From the NCBI RefSeq assembly GCF_030936135.1, contig NC_082600.1, positions 24,249,943 to 24,313,942 on the forward strand: a stretch of 64,000 nt of DNA, written 5' to 3'. Below are positions 22,031 through 34,290 of this stretch, one piece after another. Under the pieces are notes generated by a model that saw nothing but the letters and a program-made list of their open reading frames with translations, did not search any database and had not been told where the DNA came from. Source of the DNA: Gavia stellata. Its lineage: Eukaryota; Chordata; Aves; Gaviiformes; Gaviidae. The position numbers were made by a program, and so were the translations under genes. Within the stretch, counting starts at the first letter, position 1. Every line of letters starts with the position of its first letter.

Positions 22031-22107
22031 AGGCTTGTGTGCTTATGAAGATCGCTAACAAAAGAGCAATTAACTCAGTTGGCGTTCAGATGCCCTCACA
22101 CTGGCAT
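22031..22107 (+). promoter_or_regulatory. DIO2: SECIS element (form 2) of DIO2
   Basis: All SECIS parts are present. The 5' core ATGA is at 22045-22048 and the 3' core AGAT at 22088-22091, giving the U.U, G.A, A.G, A.A non-Watson-Crick quartet. Helix II pairs 22050-22059 with 22078-22087 (ten positions, one U-U mismatch). Unpaired AAAA at 22060-22063 is the conserved apical adenosine motif. A mini-helix GAG/CTC (22064-22066 with 22074-22076) with a 7-nt loop makes it form 2. Helix I pairs GTGTG 22037-22041 with CACAC 22097-22101 and extends outward, with an internal loop below the core. It recruits SBP2 and EFSec for Sec insertion at the UGA about 4.8 kb upstream. Confidence 0.93.
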
Positions 22108-22319
22108 TCCTACGTGCACCTTAGTGTTTCTGTATTTGAAAGAGGGGTCTCTTTCGGGCCATTAATAAGATCGCCGGGGTGTAGATGCCTGTGTGTACTG
22201 ACTATGTGTGTGTCATTGTTTAAATGTCAAAAATACACTTTGTAGGAGAGTCAGCAAAATTTTGTTACAATATGGTGCTCCATGAAATGTGCTTTCTAGG
22301 TTTGTTTTTCTTGTATTAT

Positions 22320-22332
22320 AATAAACAATAAA
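22320..22332 (+). terminator. DIO2: DIO2 polyadenylation signals
   Basis: Two AATAAA hexamers, at 22320-22325 and 22327-22332, are followed within about 15 nt by a T/GT-rich stretch (TCTTTTGTGTCTTCTT). They lie about 215 nt after the SECIS, a sensible end for the transcript. Cleavage is expected near 22345. Confidence 0.8.
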
Positions 22333-23718
22333 GGAAAATATACGTCTTTTGTGTCTTCTTATTCTAATATTGGTTATTAATATGCAGCAGAATCTTGACA
22401 TTACACCAAGAAAACTTAAAACTGTATTTAATACAATATTCTACGCCACCCTGACTAGATCTTAAGCAATATAAGAAAACCCCTTTATAAATGGTAGGAC
22501 TACTCCTCAACTTTTAAGAAAGGTAAGGGGGAGAGAAACTGAGAGCTACAAGGACAGCAGTTGACTCCACACAGAATTGCCCAGTTCAAAAAAAGTATGT
22601 GCTTGAAGAAAGCATGCTGAGCTGTACGTAGCACATGAAACCTGGATGAATTCCTTATGAATGCATCAGCTATGCATGCAGCTCCCATTTCAATGAACAC
22701 GCAAAAGGCAAAAAGTGAAAAATAAAATTAAAAGCACAAGTGAATAGCTGTTACAGGAAAAAGAAAAATTCAAATGGAAGAATGTTGGGCAACTTCTGAA
22801 ACAAACTCACTTTGTGATTTAGTTGTATTTTAGAAATTTACTCCTCTTTGTCATCTTTTGTTACAGTAAGTTTTATAGGACCCTACATCTGAAAACTGCT
22901 TGTGAATATAGGTAAGAAAGAACAAAACAAATCGCCATAAGGAAAGCAATGGAAAAGGTTACATCTAAGTGTCCCAAGCAGAAATGTTCATTACAGTATG
23001 CCTGACAGGCCCTTGGAACAACCAAACAAATAACTCTCTCTAGATTATCCAGTTCAAGTCACAAAAATAACCCCCAAAAGTACTGAAAGGAGACTTGAGT
23101 TGTGTGCATATTCCTGTAGTATGGATGTTAGTGATTATGACCTTTATATCAGTTGTTGCAATAAGGAGCTACTCAATATTGTGGAAGAAATAAAAACACC
23201 TTTCAGGACTTGCTTCTTATTTCACAGCTGTATAAATCAGGTGAAGGCAGATGTGATGAAATAACAGTTTTTTTAGAAAGTAGGAACATTAATAAATAAC
23301 TTGTTACCAAAAATTAGACTCTGACTACTCCCAAATATTTGTAAGAGTATTTTTTCTGGAATGGACGGTGTCCATGGTACAAGGGAAAAAAAAGAAGAAA
23401 ATGGATTATTTATAGAGCAGTATCTCAAGAGGATTGACCACTGCTCAAGATCCTTCTGACAAAGGAGAGAATTCCTGAGGCATAATAAACCTTTCCCAAA
23501 TATAAACTTCAAACAAAGCACCTAAATGTTGGTTAAAGACTTCGATCACAGACAAATCAACTTCAGCTAAAGTGAATATCGCTTCTATGGTTTGATGCAT
23601 TACTTGAGTCACTGTATATGCCTGTGTGCTTCTAACGTTCATGTTAATGAATCCACTGGCTTAAATCTGTCTTACAGAGCTAATGTGAAGTGGAAACATG
23701 TTGAGTGAGCATCCTGTT

Positions 23719-23744
23719 CAAATCTTTAAGGCCTTAAAGATTTG
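23719..23744. repeat. Perfect 26-bp palindrome
   Basis: Two 13-bp arms, CAAATCTTTAAGG and its exact reverse complement, abut with no spacer; the centre lies between 23731 and 23732. It could extrude as a cruciform or bind a dimeric factor. No matching repeat family was recognised. Confidence 0.9.
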
Positions 23745-26051
23745 CAAGCCTCACTATGTCACTTGACTAGAGAAGGGTCATCCATTTTAGGTCATATGTA
23801 TGAAACATGAATACCTCCAGTGTTTTAGTTCTTTCTAAGATAGTGCCTATTACATAAAATTAAAAAAGAAGGAGCAAGCAGGAAAAAACACTCTTTGTAA
23901 ATCAGTATTTCTCATATTTTCATATGTATATTTGTGTTATTCAGACAAAAGCTACTGTGACTTAGCTGTTGGTTAGGTGTGCAGGTAATAGGAGGGGAAA
24001 TTTTCTCCAAAGCCTTATCTTCTTTAAGAATTAATCGGCCTTTGATTTCCTTTAACCCTGTTCTTTTTCCTTTATACCCTTCCTGCACCTGATTTCCCAT
24101 CTCTTGCTCTTTCCAACCCGTAATACCCTTGGTGATGATTCCCCCATCTCAGCCTTTGGTTTTGTAGAGTTTGCTTAAGGCTACAGATTAGCTGAGGACT
24201 TCATTTCAAGTATGAGTACTCTTAAAAGGATGTCAGTTGTTAGAAAGTCAAGTGAGATATGGGAGAATACAGCATTTTGTTCTGTTTATCTGTGTATCCT
24301 CAGTGCACATCATCTGCATGCAGATTTGTTCTCAAACATCATTTTCCATGTGCCAACCTGCAGAACTAAACACTGGCTTTCTGGGCAGATTATAATAGCA
24401 CAAAGAAGTGTTTAGCTTCCTGCAGTCTGGAAGAGAATGAACATACAGATTTTAATCTCAGTCCTAGCAACCAGAGTTCATACCTCCCCATGTCTGCCAA
24501 CAGTTTGTCAAAACTCATAAAGCCAACGCTCCAGCCTTACACAGGGTGAAGGTCTGAGCACTAGGAGTGCCATACAGTAGACCTGGCCAGATGTCTTATG
24601 AGACAAATCTTTCTCAGTTTCTTTCAGAGACTCACAGGAAATTAGACCAATCCTTCCAAACTAGAAATTGGTGGACTATGGTTGTAAATGAAAAGCACTT
24701 GCTTCCTGAGAAAAGGAAGTCTTGCAGCTGATGCTGCTATGGAAGGAGCAGCAGATTTTTACTAGCTGCAGAAGTTCTCTCTCAGTCATCCTTACAAATC
24801 TTTACAGATGAACCGAATGGCACTAGGGGGGGCTCAGGATATCACAGTGCTAAAACTGTCCGCAGCAGTTCACCTAAACACTGAACACACCTAATGGAAA
24901 ATAGCACAACTTTGCCACTTGTGCTTCCAGGGCATCTCAAAGTACTTGAAAACCAGAAGTACATCTCTACTATAGACTAATTTGACAACAGCTGGTCTGG
25001 ATGCCTTGACTGAAAGTGCATATAAACATCATAGCTATTCTCTCAGGATATTTCTCTTGCCTGTCACCAGCACCTGTGTACCTCAGTATAATGTTGCTTC
25101 TCTGCTGTCCAGTACCATGGCAAACTGTCCAGCATCACACCTAGTTGCTCTTGAGCAGATTGCAATCGCCTCTTAATTTATACTGTGTGACACTGGTGCT
25201 GAGCTGATTTGAAGTCAGGTCATCCTGTTTATTATTGGGATGGATATTTCTGAGACAGTAGATCAACAAATTTCCCAGCACTGTTTTCAGCAGTGGAAGT
25301 AGTGGAAGGCTGGGAGAGAAAGTTCAACAGACCTTTTCTGTTCCAGTGGGACTTACTATATAATGTTAATTGCAAGAGTTTTCTCATTATATGTTTAGGT
25401 ATGTATTAAAATCTCCATGAGGCTTTGTATTTATTTAGATCATCAAACTGTACCTTCAATGGGACTTTCAATATCTGAAATGGAATTTTAGAGGACACAA
25501 GTATGTTTTTCAGGTTTCAGAAACTGTGTAACTGTGTAACTGAGATAGTCCTTGCAGTTTATGATGGCTGTTTGGAGTTGTTTCTGTCAGTTGTAGAGGG
25601 AAGCAGAAAAACAGTCATTATAAGCCCTGTATCACGATCCATGTCAATGTGAGGCAAAAGGAAGATTTTCAGGGCACACAACAGTTCTTCCTGACTCCTA
25701 AAGCTTTCCTTACTCTCATTGCCCCTGTTCTGGAAGCAGATCACCACTCCTTGAGAAGAAACATGCTGGAGTGGCCCAGCGGTGCTATGCAGTCTTTTTC
25801 CTTTAAAGGACAGAATTTCCTCTGAACTGACACTTAAGAGCAACAACAGAAAAAAAAACAAAAACAGGACCATGAGAACTAGGTAAGTTTCCATTCCCAA
25901 ACTGGCTGTGGAGGAGGAAGATTTTCCTGTTGCATTTATGCTGTTTTAATCAATTTCATGTTTTCTTCCGCTATAGAAGGGAATGGGCTGCTTCAGTGAT
26001 TTAAAAATTTACAGTACCAGAGCAGCCTAGGCTAGTTGAATCATTTTAGCT

Positions 26052-26074
26052 CCCCCCCCCCCCCCCCCCCCCCC
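26052..26074. repeat. Homopolymer of 23 C
   Basis: An uninterrupted C run (G run on the other strand). Long G/C homopolymers are prone to length error in sequencing and can form i-motif or G-quadruplex structures. Confidence 0.9.
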
Positions 26075-28638
26075 TTTGTTTAAGTCCAGGTAAATAGAAT
26101 AAGTAAGTCATTACTGAGATCATTGCAGTCTGGATCATTACCCAGAATACTGTCTGCCAGTATTTTGTCAAGCTTCCTTCTATTAAAAAGCCATTAGATT
26201 ACATCTGATGTTCATTTATGGACAGCAAATAAATCAGTTCACTTGGCAAATAAATAGAAACCCAAGTAACTATTTTTTAATTGTGTCTACTGCCATACGG
26301 TGTCACTCATGTTGTATTTAATAATTGATAATATTTTAATTAATTCTATTTTAAATCTGTTTGTCTTGTCAATGGAAGAAAAAAAGAGATGGCATCCCTT
26401 GATAGGGCTTTGAGTTTACTGTAGGCTTATTTTTTCATTGACATGCAATAAAGAATTCAATTTTTAAATATATACATGTTATTAAAATGTAGCATTCATG
26501 CAGGTTTACTTCTGGTATTTAAAGAACAAGAACTGTTGTGTGAAGTTGGTGATACTTGAATTTGGAAGTGAAATTAAGAAGTAACAGTAGTATATCAATG
26601 AAAAGGACTTTCACATACTGTTTGAAAGGTTTTTGTGTGTATTTGTTGGAATAACTATTTTGAATATAGTAGGCAACTAAAATACAGGATATTCCTGTTT
26701 AAGTGTGTATGTATACTGAGACTGCATAATTTTCAGTTTTAACAGAATGAAAGAAAACAATGCTAAATTTCAAACTTAAAGACTGCTTTATATCACCCTC
26801 TTTTTAGTTTTCATATCTTAGTATGTTAAAAAATGCTATGGAGTGTCCTGAGGATAAGTCTACTGGAAATTTAATCACAGTTCATACAAGATCATACTAC
26901 TCAGTTTGCTTTCTCAGTCCTGGCAGCCTGAACCAGAGATGCTCATGAGTCACCACAGAATGCAACAATCAATGTCTCCTTCAGGGCAGTATGTAAATTT
27001 ACAAATAAGTCCATCATGTCATTAACATTTCTTAAGGCTTTATGAGCTTAAAAAAACTAAATGTGGTTAACCTAAATACAACTGATATAATAGAACTTCA
27101 CAGTTCATACTTTCCATTATTCATCACTCTCTTTTGAAATATAATCTGCTGTGATTTTTTTATTTTTTTCAGAAACATTCCAGGCATGAACTCATCCCAA
27201 AGTTGTCAGGTTTTTTGTAACTGCTTTTTTTTTTGTGGAAAATGTCAAGACGTTTTACATTGTTATTTCAGAATGTGCTAAAGAATAGAGATACATCCAC
27301 ACAGAGACACACATATTTTTCCCATAGAGAAAAAAAAAGACATGATCACACTTAAACAAAAGGAGACAGCCATATCAAGCATGACTGGTATGTTGCACAT
27401 AAAAAGTCTTATGCAGGAATCTTCAGGAAAAATAATACTCATGTAAGCTGTTGAAAACTTGCAGATGAGCGTTTTCCTGAGGAAGGCAACCACATAATAC
27501 AAACTGTGATAGTACTTGCCACAGACTAGGACTTTATCAGTTTTCTAATCATAAAGATGAAGGCCTGCATGAACATGGAGGATGACTTCTTTAAAACAAA
27601 TTTTCCAAAAGAAGCCAGGGCATGTTAAAGGAATACTACTGGAAAATACGTGCCATCCAGCGTGTCTGTTTTCAGAAGATCTTTCTTTCCATGGGTAAAA
27701 TCAGGCCCTTGGCCAGCCAAACTCTCGTTATGACTATCTAGCTATGTCTGTAGAGCCTTGCTGAAACTAACTTTTTTTTCTTTATTCTGTGGCCCCCCTG
27801 CATCTCTAAATAGGCAAATGTAATTGCATTGCTCTGACAAAGCACCTTCTTTCATGAGCCTTTGGAGACACATGTACTTCCTTTCCCATCAGCCTTATTC
27901 TGCATGGCTGCCCTACAGGTAATCTGTTTAGTGTGAAAGCCTATGCATGTAGTTCTGGGCACATGCCAACACACCCAGTGTACACAGGGTCTGCATACTC
28001 TGAAGAGCACGTTCTGGCTGTGCCTGCAGTTGTGCTTGTTGGGGCACGTGCAGAAAGTACACAGATCTGGGCCGCAGTGTGGATATGGTCTTTTCTGTCC
28101 AGAATGCCACATGTAACTATTTCTTGCAGAAATATGTGAATAACTTGCTTAGTTTTCTTTCTTCTTCTACATCAGTGTCAAGATGTCATGTCCTAGCTAT
28201 TCCTTTGCTGCCATTGGCCATACCAAGCTAAGTATTAATAAGGCATAGCATACATACAGATCAAAGATCCAAAGACACAAAAAATAAACAAATTTCTTAG
28301 TCCAGATAAAATCTTCTCCTTCATCCAATGGATTGGATGGGAAGAAAGACAGGTCTCGAACACCAGGACTTTCCAGGGCTGTTGAACAAAGGGACAGATG
28401 AGCTCTCAGCACCACCCCATCCCCCACACCCCCCATTCCTGCACACGTACCTGAGGACATGAGCTGCTCAACTCATCTGTTTTCATCTGGTTTTATTTCT
28501 TATGCATTAGAAAATTACAACTCATGTAACCTTAGAAAACAATGTCAGAGAAATTGAAATGTTGCCAGAATATGAAGGAACAAGCAAAAGAAAAGGAAAA
28601 TCCCACAGCTGAAAGTCTCCTTCAAGGCATTGAGAAGG

Positions 28639-28661
28639 GTTCATGGTGGGAATCCATGAAC
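28639..28661. repeat. Short inverted repeat
   Basis: GTTCATGG (28639-28646) and CCATGAAC (28654-28661) form a perfect 8-bp stem around a 7-nt loop. No T tract follows, and there is no sign of an RNA gene. Confidence 0.8.
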
Positions 28662-31359
28662 GCTGTCTGCAGTGGTGTACAGTAACCCTATGACATACGT
28701 TGGCATTTTAATCAAGAAAGAATTCAGATAATTATGACAAAGTTAAGACAGGTAAGCTGTAAAAGATAAAATTTTCAGAAGAAGCTAATCTGACATTCCC
28801 TTCTCATAAGGATAATGATATCTCAAAAGAAAGTCTCAAGTTTAAGCAATAATACTTAAGCAACAATATTTTAGTGATTAATCAACAATTCTCACAAATC
28901 TGATCAGTAAGCTGGCATTAAATGGTTGAATTTCAGCGTGACGTAAACAACTCGATTATTTTTATTGTTACGGTTTGCTGCAAGAAAGTTTGGCTGAACC
29001 TTTCAAAAACTTTTACATTTAATTTAAAGGCTTGAATTTACTGTGTGAAAATACCTGGAACTTAGGCACTAGGTGAATCAGATTTAAGTTAAGCACCTGG
29101 TACCAGTTTGTGTCCAGAGCCAGCACTCTCACCTCTAAGACCAAGACCTGCCTCTATATCCTGAACCATGAGAGACCCAAAATTAAGCGCTGTTTGGCCA
29201 CTGATTTTCGCAGTGCTGCAATGCTAGCATAGTTTCTGCAGATGTCAAGTAGACCCAGTAATATTTTCCACATAGTGAAGTTGTGTGATTGACCTTCATA
29301 GTTCTCAGGTAAAAAGGGCTTACTGTGATATAAAATTATGACTATTGACTAAAACCAAAAGTTTCTCAAGCAAGGAGCAATAACTTCTTGATGTCTTCAT
29401 TCCTAAGGTTGTAAATAAAGCCAGATAGGTATCTGGTAATCTAGTCTCAAGGAAAACAAGTATAACTGAAGACTGGCCCACTTCTACATGCTTAATTATG
29501 CAAACTGACAAACTTACAGTTTTCTGGTTTGTTTTTTTTAACTGGGAAGTTATTACAAAAATATAAGCACAGGACTAATATTCAGAAAAAAGGTAAGAAA
29601 AAGGCAGAAAACAGATGCATTCTATCTGCAGCACTCATCACAAGGTCAGAGTTTCACTTGCCTTCTTCTTGCCTACAGCCCCTTGGAGCTTGTGTTGATC
29701 TGCAGTTTAGGAGGGAGGTGAGTATCAGAGAAGATCAAAGAAGAGAGACAGCCTTGGAATCAGCAGTGGAACAGTAAAATATCTCTCTAATTAGTCCTTT
29801 CTTCACCTCAAATAATTGGATGTCTTATTCCTGTGGACTTACTTATGAGTCTTTGGAGTGTCTCCTTTAAAAAAAAATCATTGCCTTTAACTAACCTCTT
29901 GGGCAGCTCTCCAAGTTTTCTTCAAAAGACCAGACCTTTGCGCGTGCACACACGCACACAAAACAATATCTGAACTTGCCTACGTAGGATAACAATTACA
30001 AGATATATTAGACCTCATATGCCTTTAGGCCCTATCTCACACGGAAGAGCAGGTTTGGGAAAGCAGCTAAAGAATGGTTTTGACTGTTTCCATAATACGT
30101 TACAGGGATTTTGTTCAGCTTTTTCTGAATCACTGGTTGGTATCAGTGAGGGGACAGGAACGCTCAGCTGATCACTGGTTGGTTCTTGTTCATGGTGTCC
30201 CAACACTTCTGCAGTCACAGGTCCAAACCTTTTAGATGTCCTGTTGCAAACTGGCACAGGATTGTCCCTTGCAGTACATTAGCCAGGGCTTTCTCCATTC
30301 CAATTTTAAGTGCTAAGACACTTAACTACTTTCCATTACTATTTACAAGTTCAGTTACCTTCATATGAAGGTTTTTGTTTTTTTTTTTTAACTGGCAGGG
30401 TAAAGCTTTATTTCCCTTTTCTGGATTTTCTGAGACACCCGATCTCCCTTGTTATTAACTGAAAATCATGCAAACAAACCACATGCATTTATCCAGGCTG
30501 TCATCCAACCCAATTCTCCCAAGTTTCCTGTTTCTCAGCCCTTTGCTTTAAACCTTAGACCACACTGCCTAGTCCAAAATCTATTTAAAAAAAATCACTT
30601 ATGTCTAAATAAGGTTTAGAGTAGTCGTAGGATTTTGAAAATCCCAGGTATGAAAACGAATAGCCAACATTCTGTCTTGGTCTTTTGTAAATCCAGGAGC
30701 CATTTGCAAACATAATCCAGGTTTTGCTCATCCAAATTTTGCTTGGGATACATACAGACAGGCACTTTGTGCTAGCCTATCCTCTGTTTAAAGTAAGAAA
30801 AACCAAGATGTGTTAAAGTTGCCACTGTAGGTTTTTGGAGGAAACTGGTAATTCAGATAGAATATTGTATAGTAAATACTTGCTGAATACCTTGTTATAC
30901 TCTGGAAGTTACTTATAGGGTGTTGGTTGATATTGGTAACATTTACAATAAGAATTCAGGTTTTTTGCCTTATTTCCATAAAAGATGAGAATTTTTCCTT
31001 TCCACCACCACTTTAATATTATTCAGGGAAGCAAGAAAAACATATCTGCCTCTTTGGATGACTTAGTTATTTAAAAATAAATTTTTATTTCTTGCAACAC
31101 TAGGTACTTTCTGTTTCAGTACTAATTCTTCCAGGCCTGCCATTATTCCTGGACGATTCATTATGCATTTATATCATTAGGGTTCACCTTTCATGTAACA
31201 GGCATGTGTAGACTTTGTTGTTTAAGTAGCATTCATATCTGTGGGCATTTTTCTAGGAGTTTTTTTTTTTTTCCGAAAAACTGGGCAGCTGCAAGAAGTC
31301 ATATGATCAGTGGCCCAACAGTTAGAGCAGTGCTTGCTGAATTGGTATTGCACTAGAAA

Positions 31360-31680
31360 TCCTCTAACGCAAGTCTGGAGGCTGCGGCCAGACAGGCCTC
31401 GATGACCCTGGGCACTACTGAATTTCTGTTAAGCTTGCACAAGAGTAGTGGTATTTCCCCACTCTCTTTCAAAATATTAGTTTGCGCAAGCCCCTTTTCC
31501 TTCCTTGCATTTGACTAGCTCTCGCCAGGCAGGGGATTCAGTCCTGCTTATTACAAGTTCAGTTCTGTTACTCTGGGCTTTCACGTGAAGCTCGGGCACG
31601 GGCCAGCTCTCGCTGCATTTCTGTAGCAGGTGGTTAGAGGACAACTGCTGATAAGTTGGTTCTGAGTACGCGTTTGATAA
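31360..31680. other. Local CpG cluster
   Basis: About eleven CpGs in 320 bp (for example CTGCGGCC near 31382, CACGTGAAGCTCGGGCACGG near 31582 and TACGCG near 31667), against a CpG-poor background. No exon or promoter motif is evident. It may be a conserved noncoding element or a younger unrecognised repeat. Confidence 0.3.
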
Positions 31681-34234
31681 TGCTGTGCTGAGTGCTGCCT
31701 GGGTGTCATGCACACTGCTGAGCTGTATGTGGAGGAAAGGTCAGAGCAAGTGGAATTGGCATAACCCTGACACAAACCTGGGTAAATAGTGCATCAAAAA
31801 GCATTGCCAACCTAGAGAAGTCGTACCAAGTATGTAGTCCATGGCATAAAAACAAACAGTACTGCCAGGACCTGTGATCACATATACTGACCGAAGTACT
31901 GCTGTTTGTCTTGTGGGTCCTCTATTTGTAAGAACTACAGATTTTGTTATTTTTAACTGACTCTTGTGAAACTGCCTGACAATGCTGCTTTTTTCTTTTT
32001 TTTTTTTTTAAAATTCTGGGCACAACATATTCACACATTACATTCCTTTACTCCTTGCCCTCAAACAGATGTGCACACCCATACATCAAAAGATGTTTCA
32101 TGCCCTTCGTATGTTAAGGGGCTGATTTACTAAAAAGTTCTGCTCCCATACAGGTAACTTCATAAATGACCAGATTCCCAGAAGAGCCTGTCCTGCCAGT
32201 TTTGTGAACTGGAAGTAAACGGGACTGAGATTCTGCTATTAGAGTTTTGGGGGCTTTCTGAGTATGCAAAATCTGAGACCTTTGCTTATTGCTCCATCAA
32301 ACAGACACTAAGCCACAATCAAGAATATTTGGAAATCATATAAGAAGAACCTGGGTTTCAGGTGACGGGCATTAAAGAAAACTCCTTAGGCTTATTCTTG
32401 TCTTCCTTAATACAGGCTAATGCTGCTTGCCTGTCTTTGAACAGCAGCAGGCTCTGGACCTGTCCCTTTTCTGGCTTATGCCAGGCCTGTCTTGAGTTTC
32501 TCCTAATCTGCAGCCCAGAACGTGCGGAAATCTCATCAGACATGTCAAATCCTTGCTTTCCTGTGGGGCTGTTATTCAGTGAATGTCCCTCCCTTTGAGC
32601 AATCCCCTTGACAATTGAATGCTTTCTTCAGGGCAGAAAAGTTTTGTTTTGCCTTTTTTTACTGAAGAGATAAGGTGAAGCTTACACTTAGCCAACCAAA
32701 AGTACTTGCTTGTATTAACCAGGACCTGATCTGACTGCCTTCTGCTGGTTTTCATGAGTAAAAGGAAATGTGTATGCATGACTTTGAGCACATGAGACAT
32801 CCCCAGGTACTAGTGCTGCAGGGTTATTTTTGTTAGACTGGTGCAGTTCACCATGGAAGGACACATGCTGCTTGTTACTAGCCAGCTTTGTATTTAAGCA
32901 GGAAAAAGACCTCATCATTGAATATTGCTGGTAGCTGGGCCAATTATGACTTTTAAAGACAGAAGAAAAGTTTTGAAAGAATGTGGATTTGCACAGCAAA
33001 TTATCAACAACAGCATTAGCAAAGTTGAAAACGGAAGACACTAAGACATCTTTGTAAATCAAAATCGTAAAACTACAAACCTACCCTAGTCTGCTTGGCA
33101 CTCTGTGAGGACAGAAACAACATGCTTAGTTCATCCAGTGCTCAGTTTTTCTCTTGTTTAATAACAGCCTTATTTGAGAGGAAACTCTCCTGCCTTCCTT
33201 AATTTACCAAATAATTGCTAATTACTAAATTAAACCTGAGGCAGGTGTAAATTTACACTGCCCCTGACACAGCAGGTACAAAAGGACTCTGATTCCTATG
33301 CTAGGGCTTCCAGAATGGTGTACCTGAGGGTTTGGTGGTGGAGCTGCCTCTGCAGAGGCATACAAGAAAAGGTTTCATTTTTTAATATCTTCTTGCATGA
33401 AGGTTCTGGATACAGTGCGAGGCATGTGCTCTTAGCAAAGGCTGGGGGTATCCTTTAGGGGGAAAAGGGTGGTAATGGGTACCTTTTAGGCTTATGTTTT
33501 TTTCCAAAATCTGTGAGGATATATTGCTTATACCAGATCAAATCCAAGCATGCCAACATGCTGGCTGAGACCAAGAAATTTAAAGAGGGTAGGAGCTTTC
33601 ACCTGTCTTCATATGTGCGTCCCCAGAATGCATATTTCTACTGCATTCTGTAGTAGAAGCATTTTTTTAGCCTCTGGCTCAAGTATGTTGGTACTTTCAG
33701 TGTTGATGATCCCTTCTGCACTGTAAAGGGAGCTAAAATAACAGTCTTTTAAAGAACATTCGGCATTCAAGTATGAAGAGCCTCAAATACCTCACAACAA
33801 AGAAAATAGTCATTTATCATCCCTATGCTCCAGACTAACTGCCCTCAAAATTCTTCAGCTTAGAGCTGTGATGGTCAGGGCCTGGGGTGTATCACAGACT
33901 TCCTGGCTTTGTCCTCAGTGTTATTGCAAGAGTTGTGCTGTGCTGTGCAGGGACAATGAGATGGTGGGAAAAGGCTCTCAGATCTGGGCTATGACTTCTT
34001 TGCAACGGGTACTTAAGTTTGGAAATCATGTCATGTGAGGAGACTCAGTAATGTGGCTACAGTTAAATGACCGCTTTACCTCTTACATAATAAGTTGTAA
34101 GTGGGGTACTCTGAGAGATGGTCTGGTTGTTGGCTTTAGAGAGTTCCTGAAAGGCCTTCAAAAATCTGGGTGACTCTTGTTTGCATTAGCTAATATTCCC
34201 AATACGTGCACAGGAAAACCTGAGCGCAGAATCA

Positions 34235-34290
34235 ATCACTGGGGACTTTGTCAAGGTTAAACAGTGAGTTAGTTGTAGTGATTAATTACA
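34235..34290 (-). repeat. MIR-like SINE relic
   Basis: GGGGACTTTGTCAAGGTTAA followed by ACAGTGAGTTAGTTGTAG matches the reverse complement of the MIR core (TGACTTGCCCAAGGTCACAC AGTGAGTTAGTGG). Confidence 0.5.

Larger units (their letters stand above)
17683..22345 (+). other. DIO2: DIO2 3' UTR (inferred)
   Basis: Runs from the TAA to just past the paired AATAAA signals, about 4.66 kb. With the leader and coding parts this gives an mRNA of about 6.1 kb, consistent with the long DIO2 transcripts known in vertebrates. It holds the SECIS, a microsatellite, an old repeat, and ATTTA pentamers (for example 18535-18539, 19878-19882, 20084-20088, 21519-21523), which fit a short-lived mRNA. The reading frames inside it have no family similarity. 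Confidence 0.8.

Noticed and set aside
27852..28112. Cys/His-rich minus-strand open frame of 86 codons
   Set aside because: The Cys and His residues do not form a regular zinc-finger spacing, and another frame overlaps; chance.
31300..31440. Possible tRNA-derived SINE head (GTTAGAGCAGTGC)
   Set aside because: Only one box-like motif, no second box at proper spacing and no recognisable SINE body.
31477..31713. 78-codon minus-strand frame within a CpG cluster
   Set aside because: No domain, no splice sites or promoter that would make an exon, and a second minus-strand frame overlaps.
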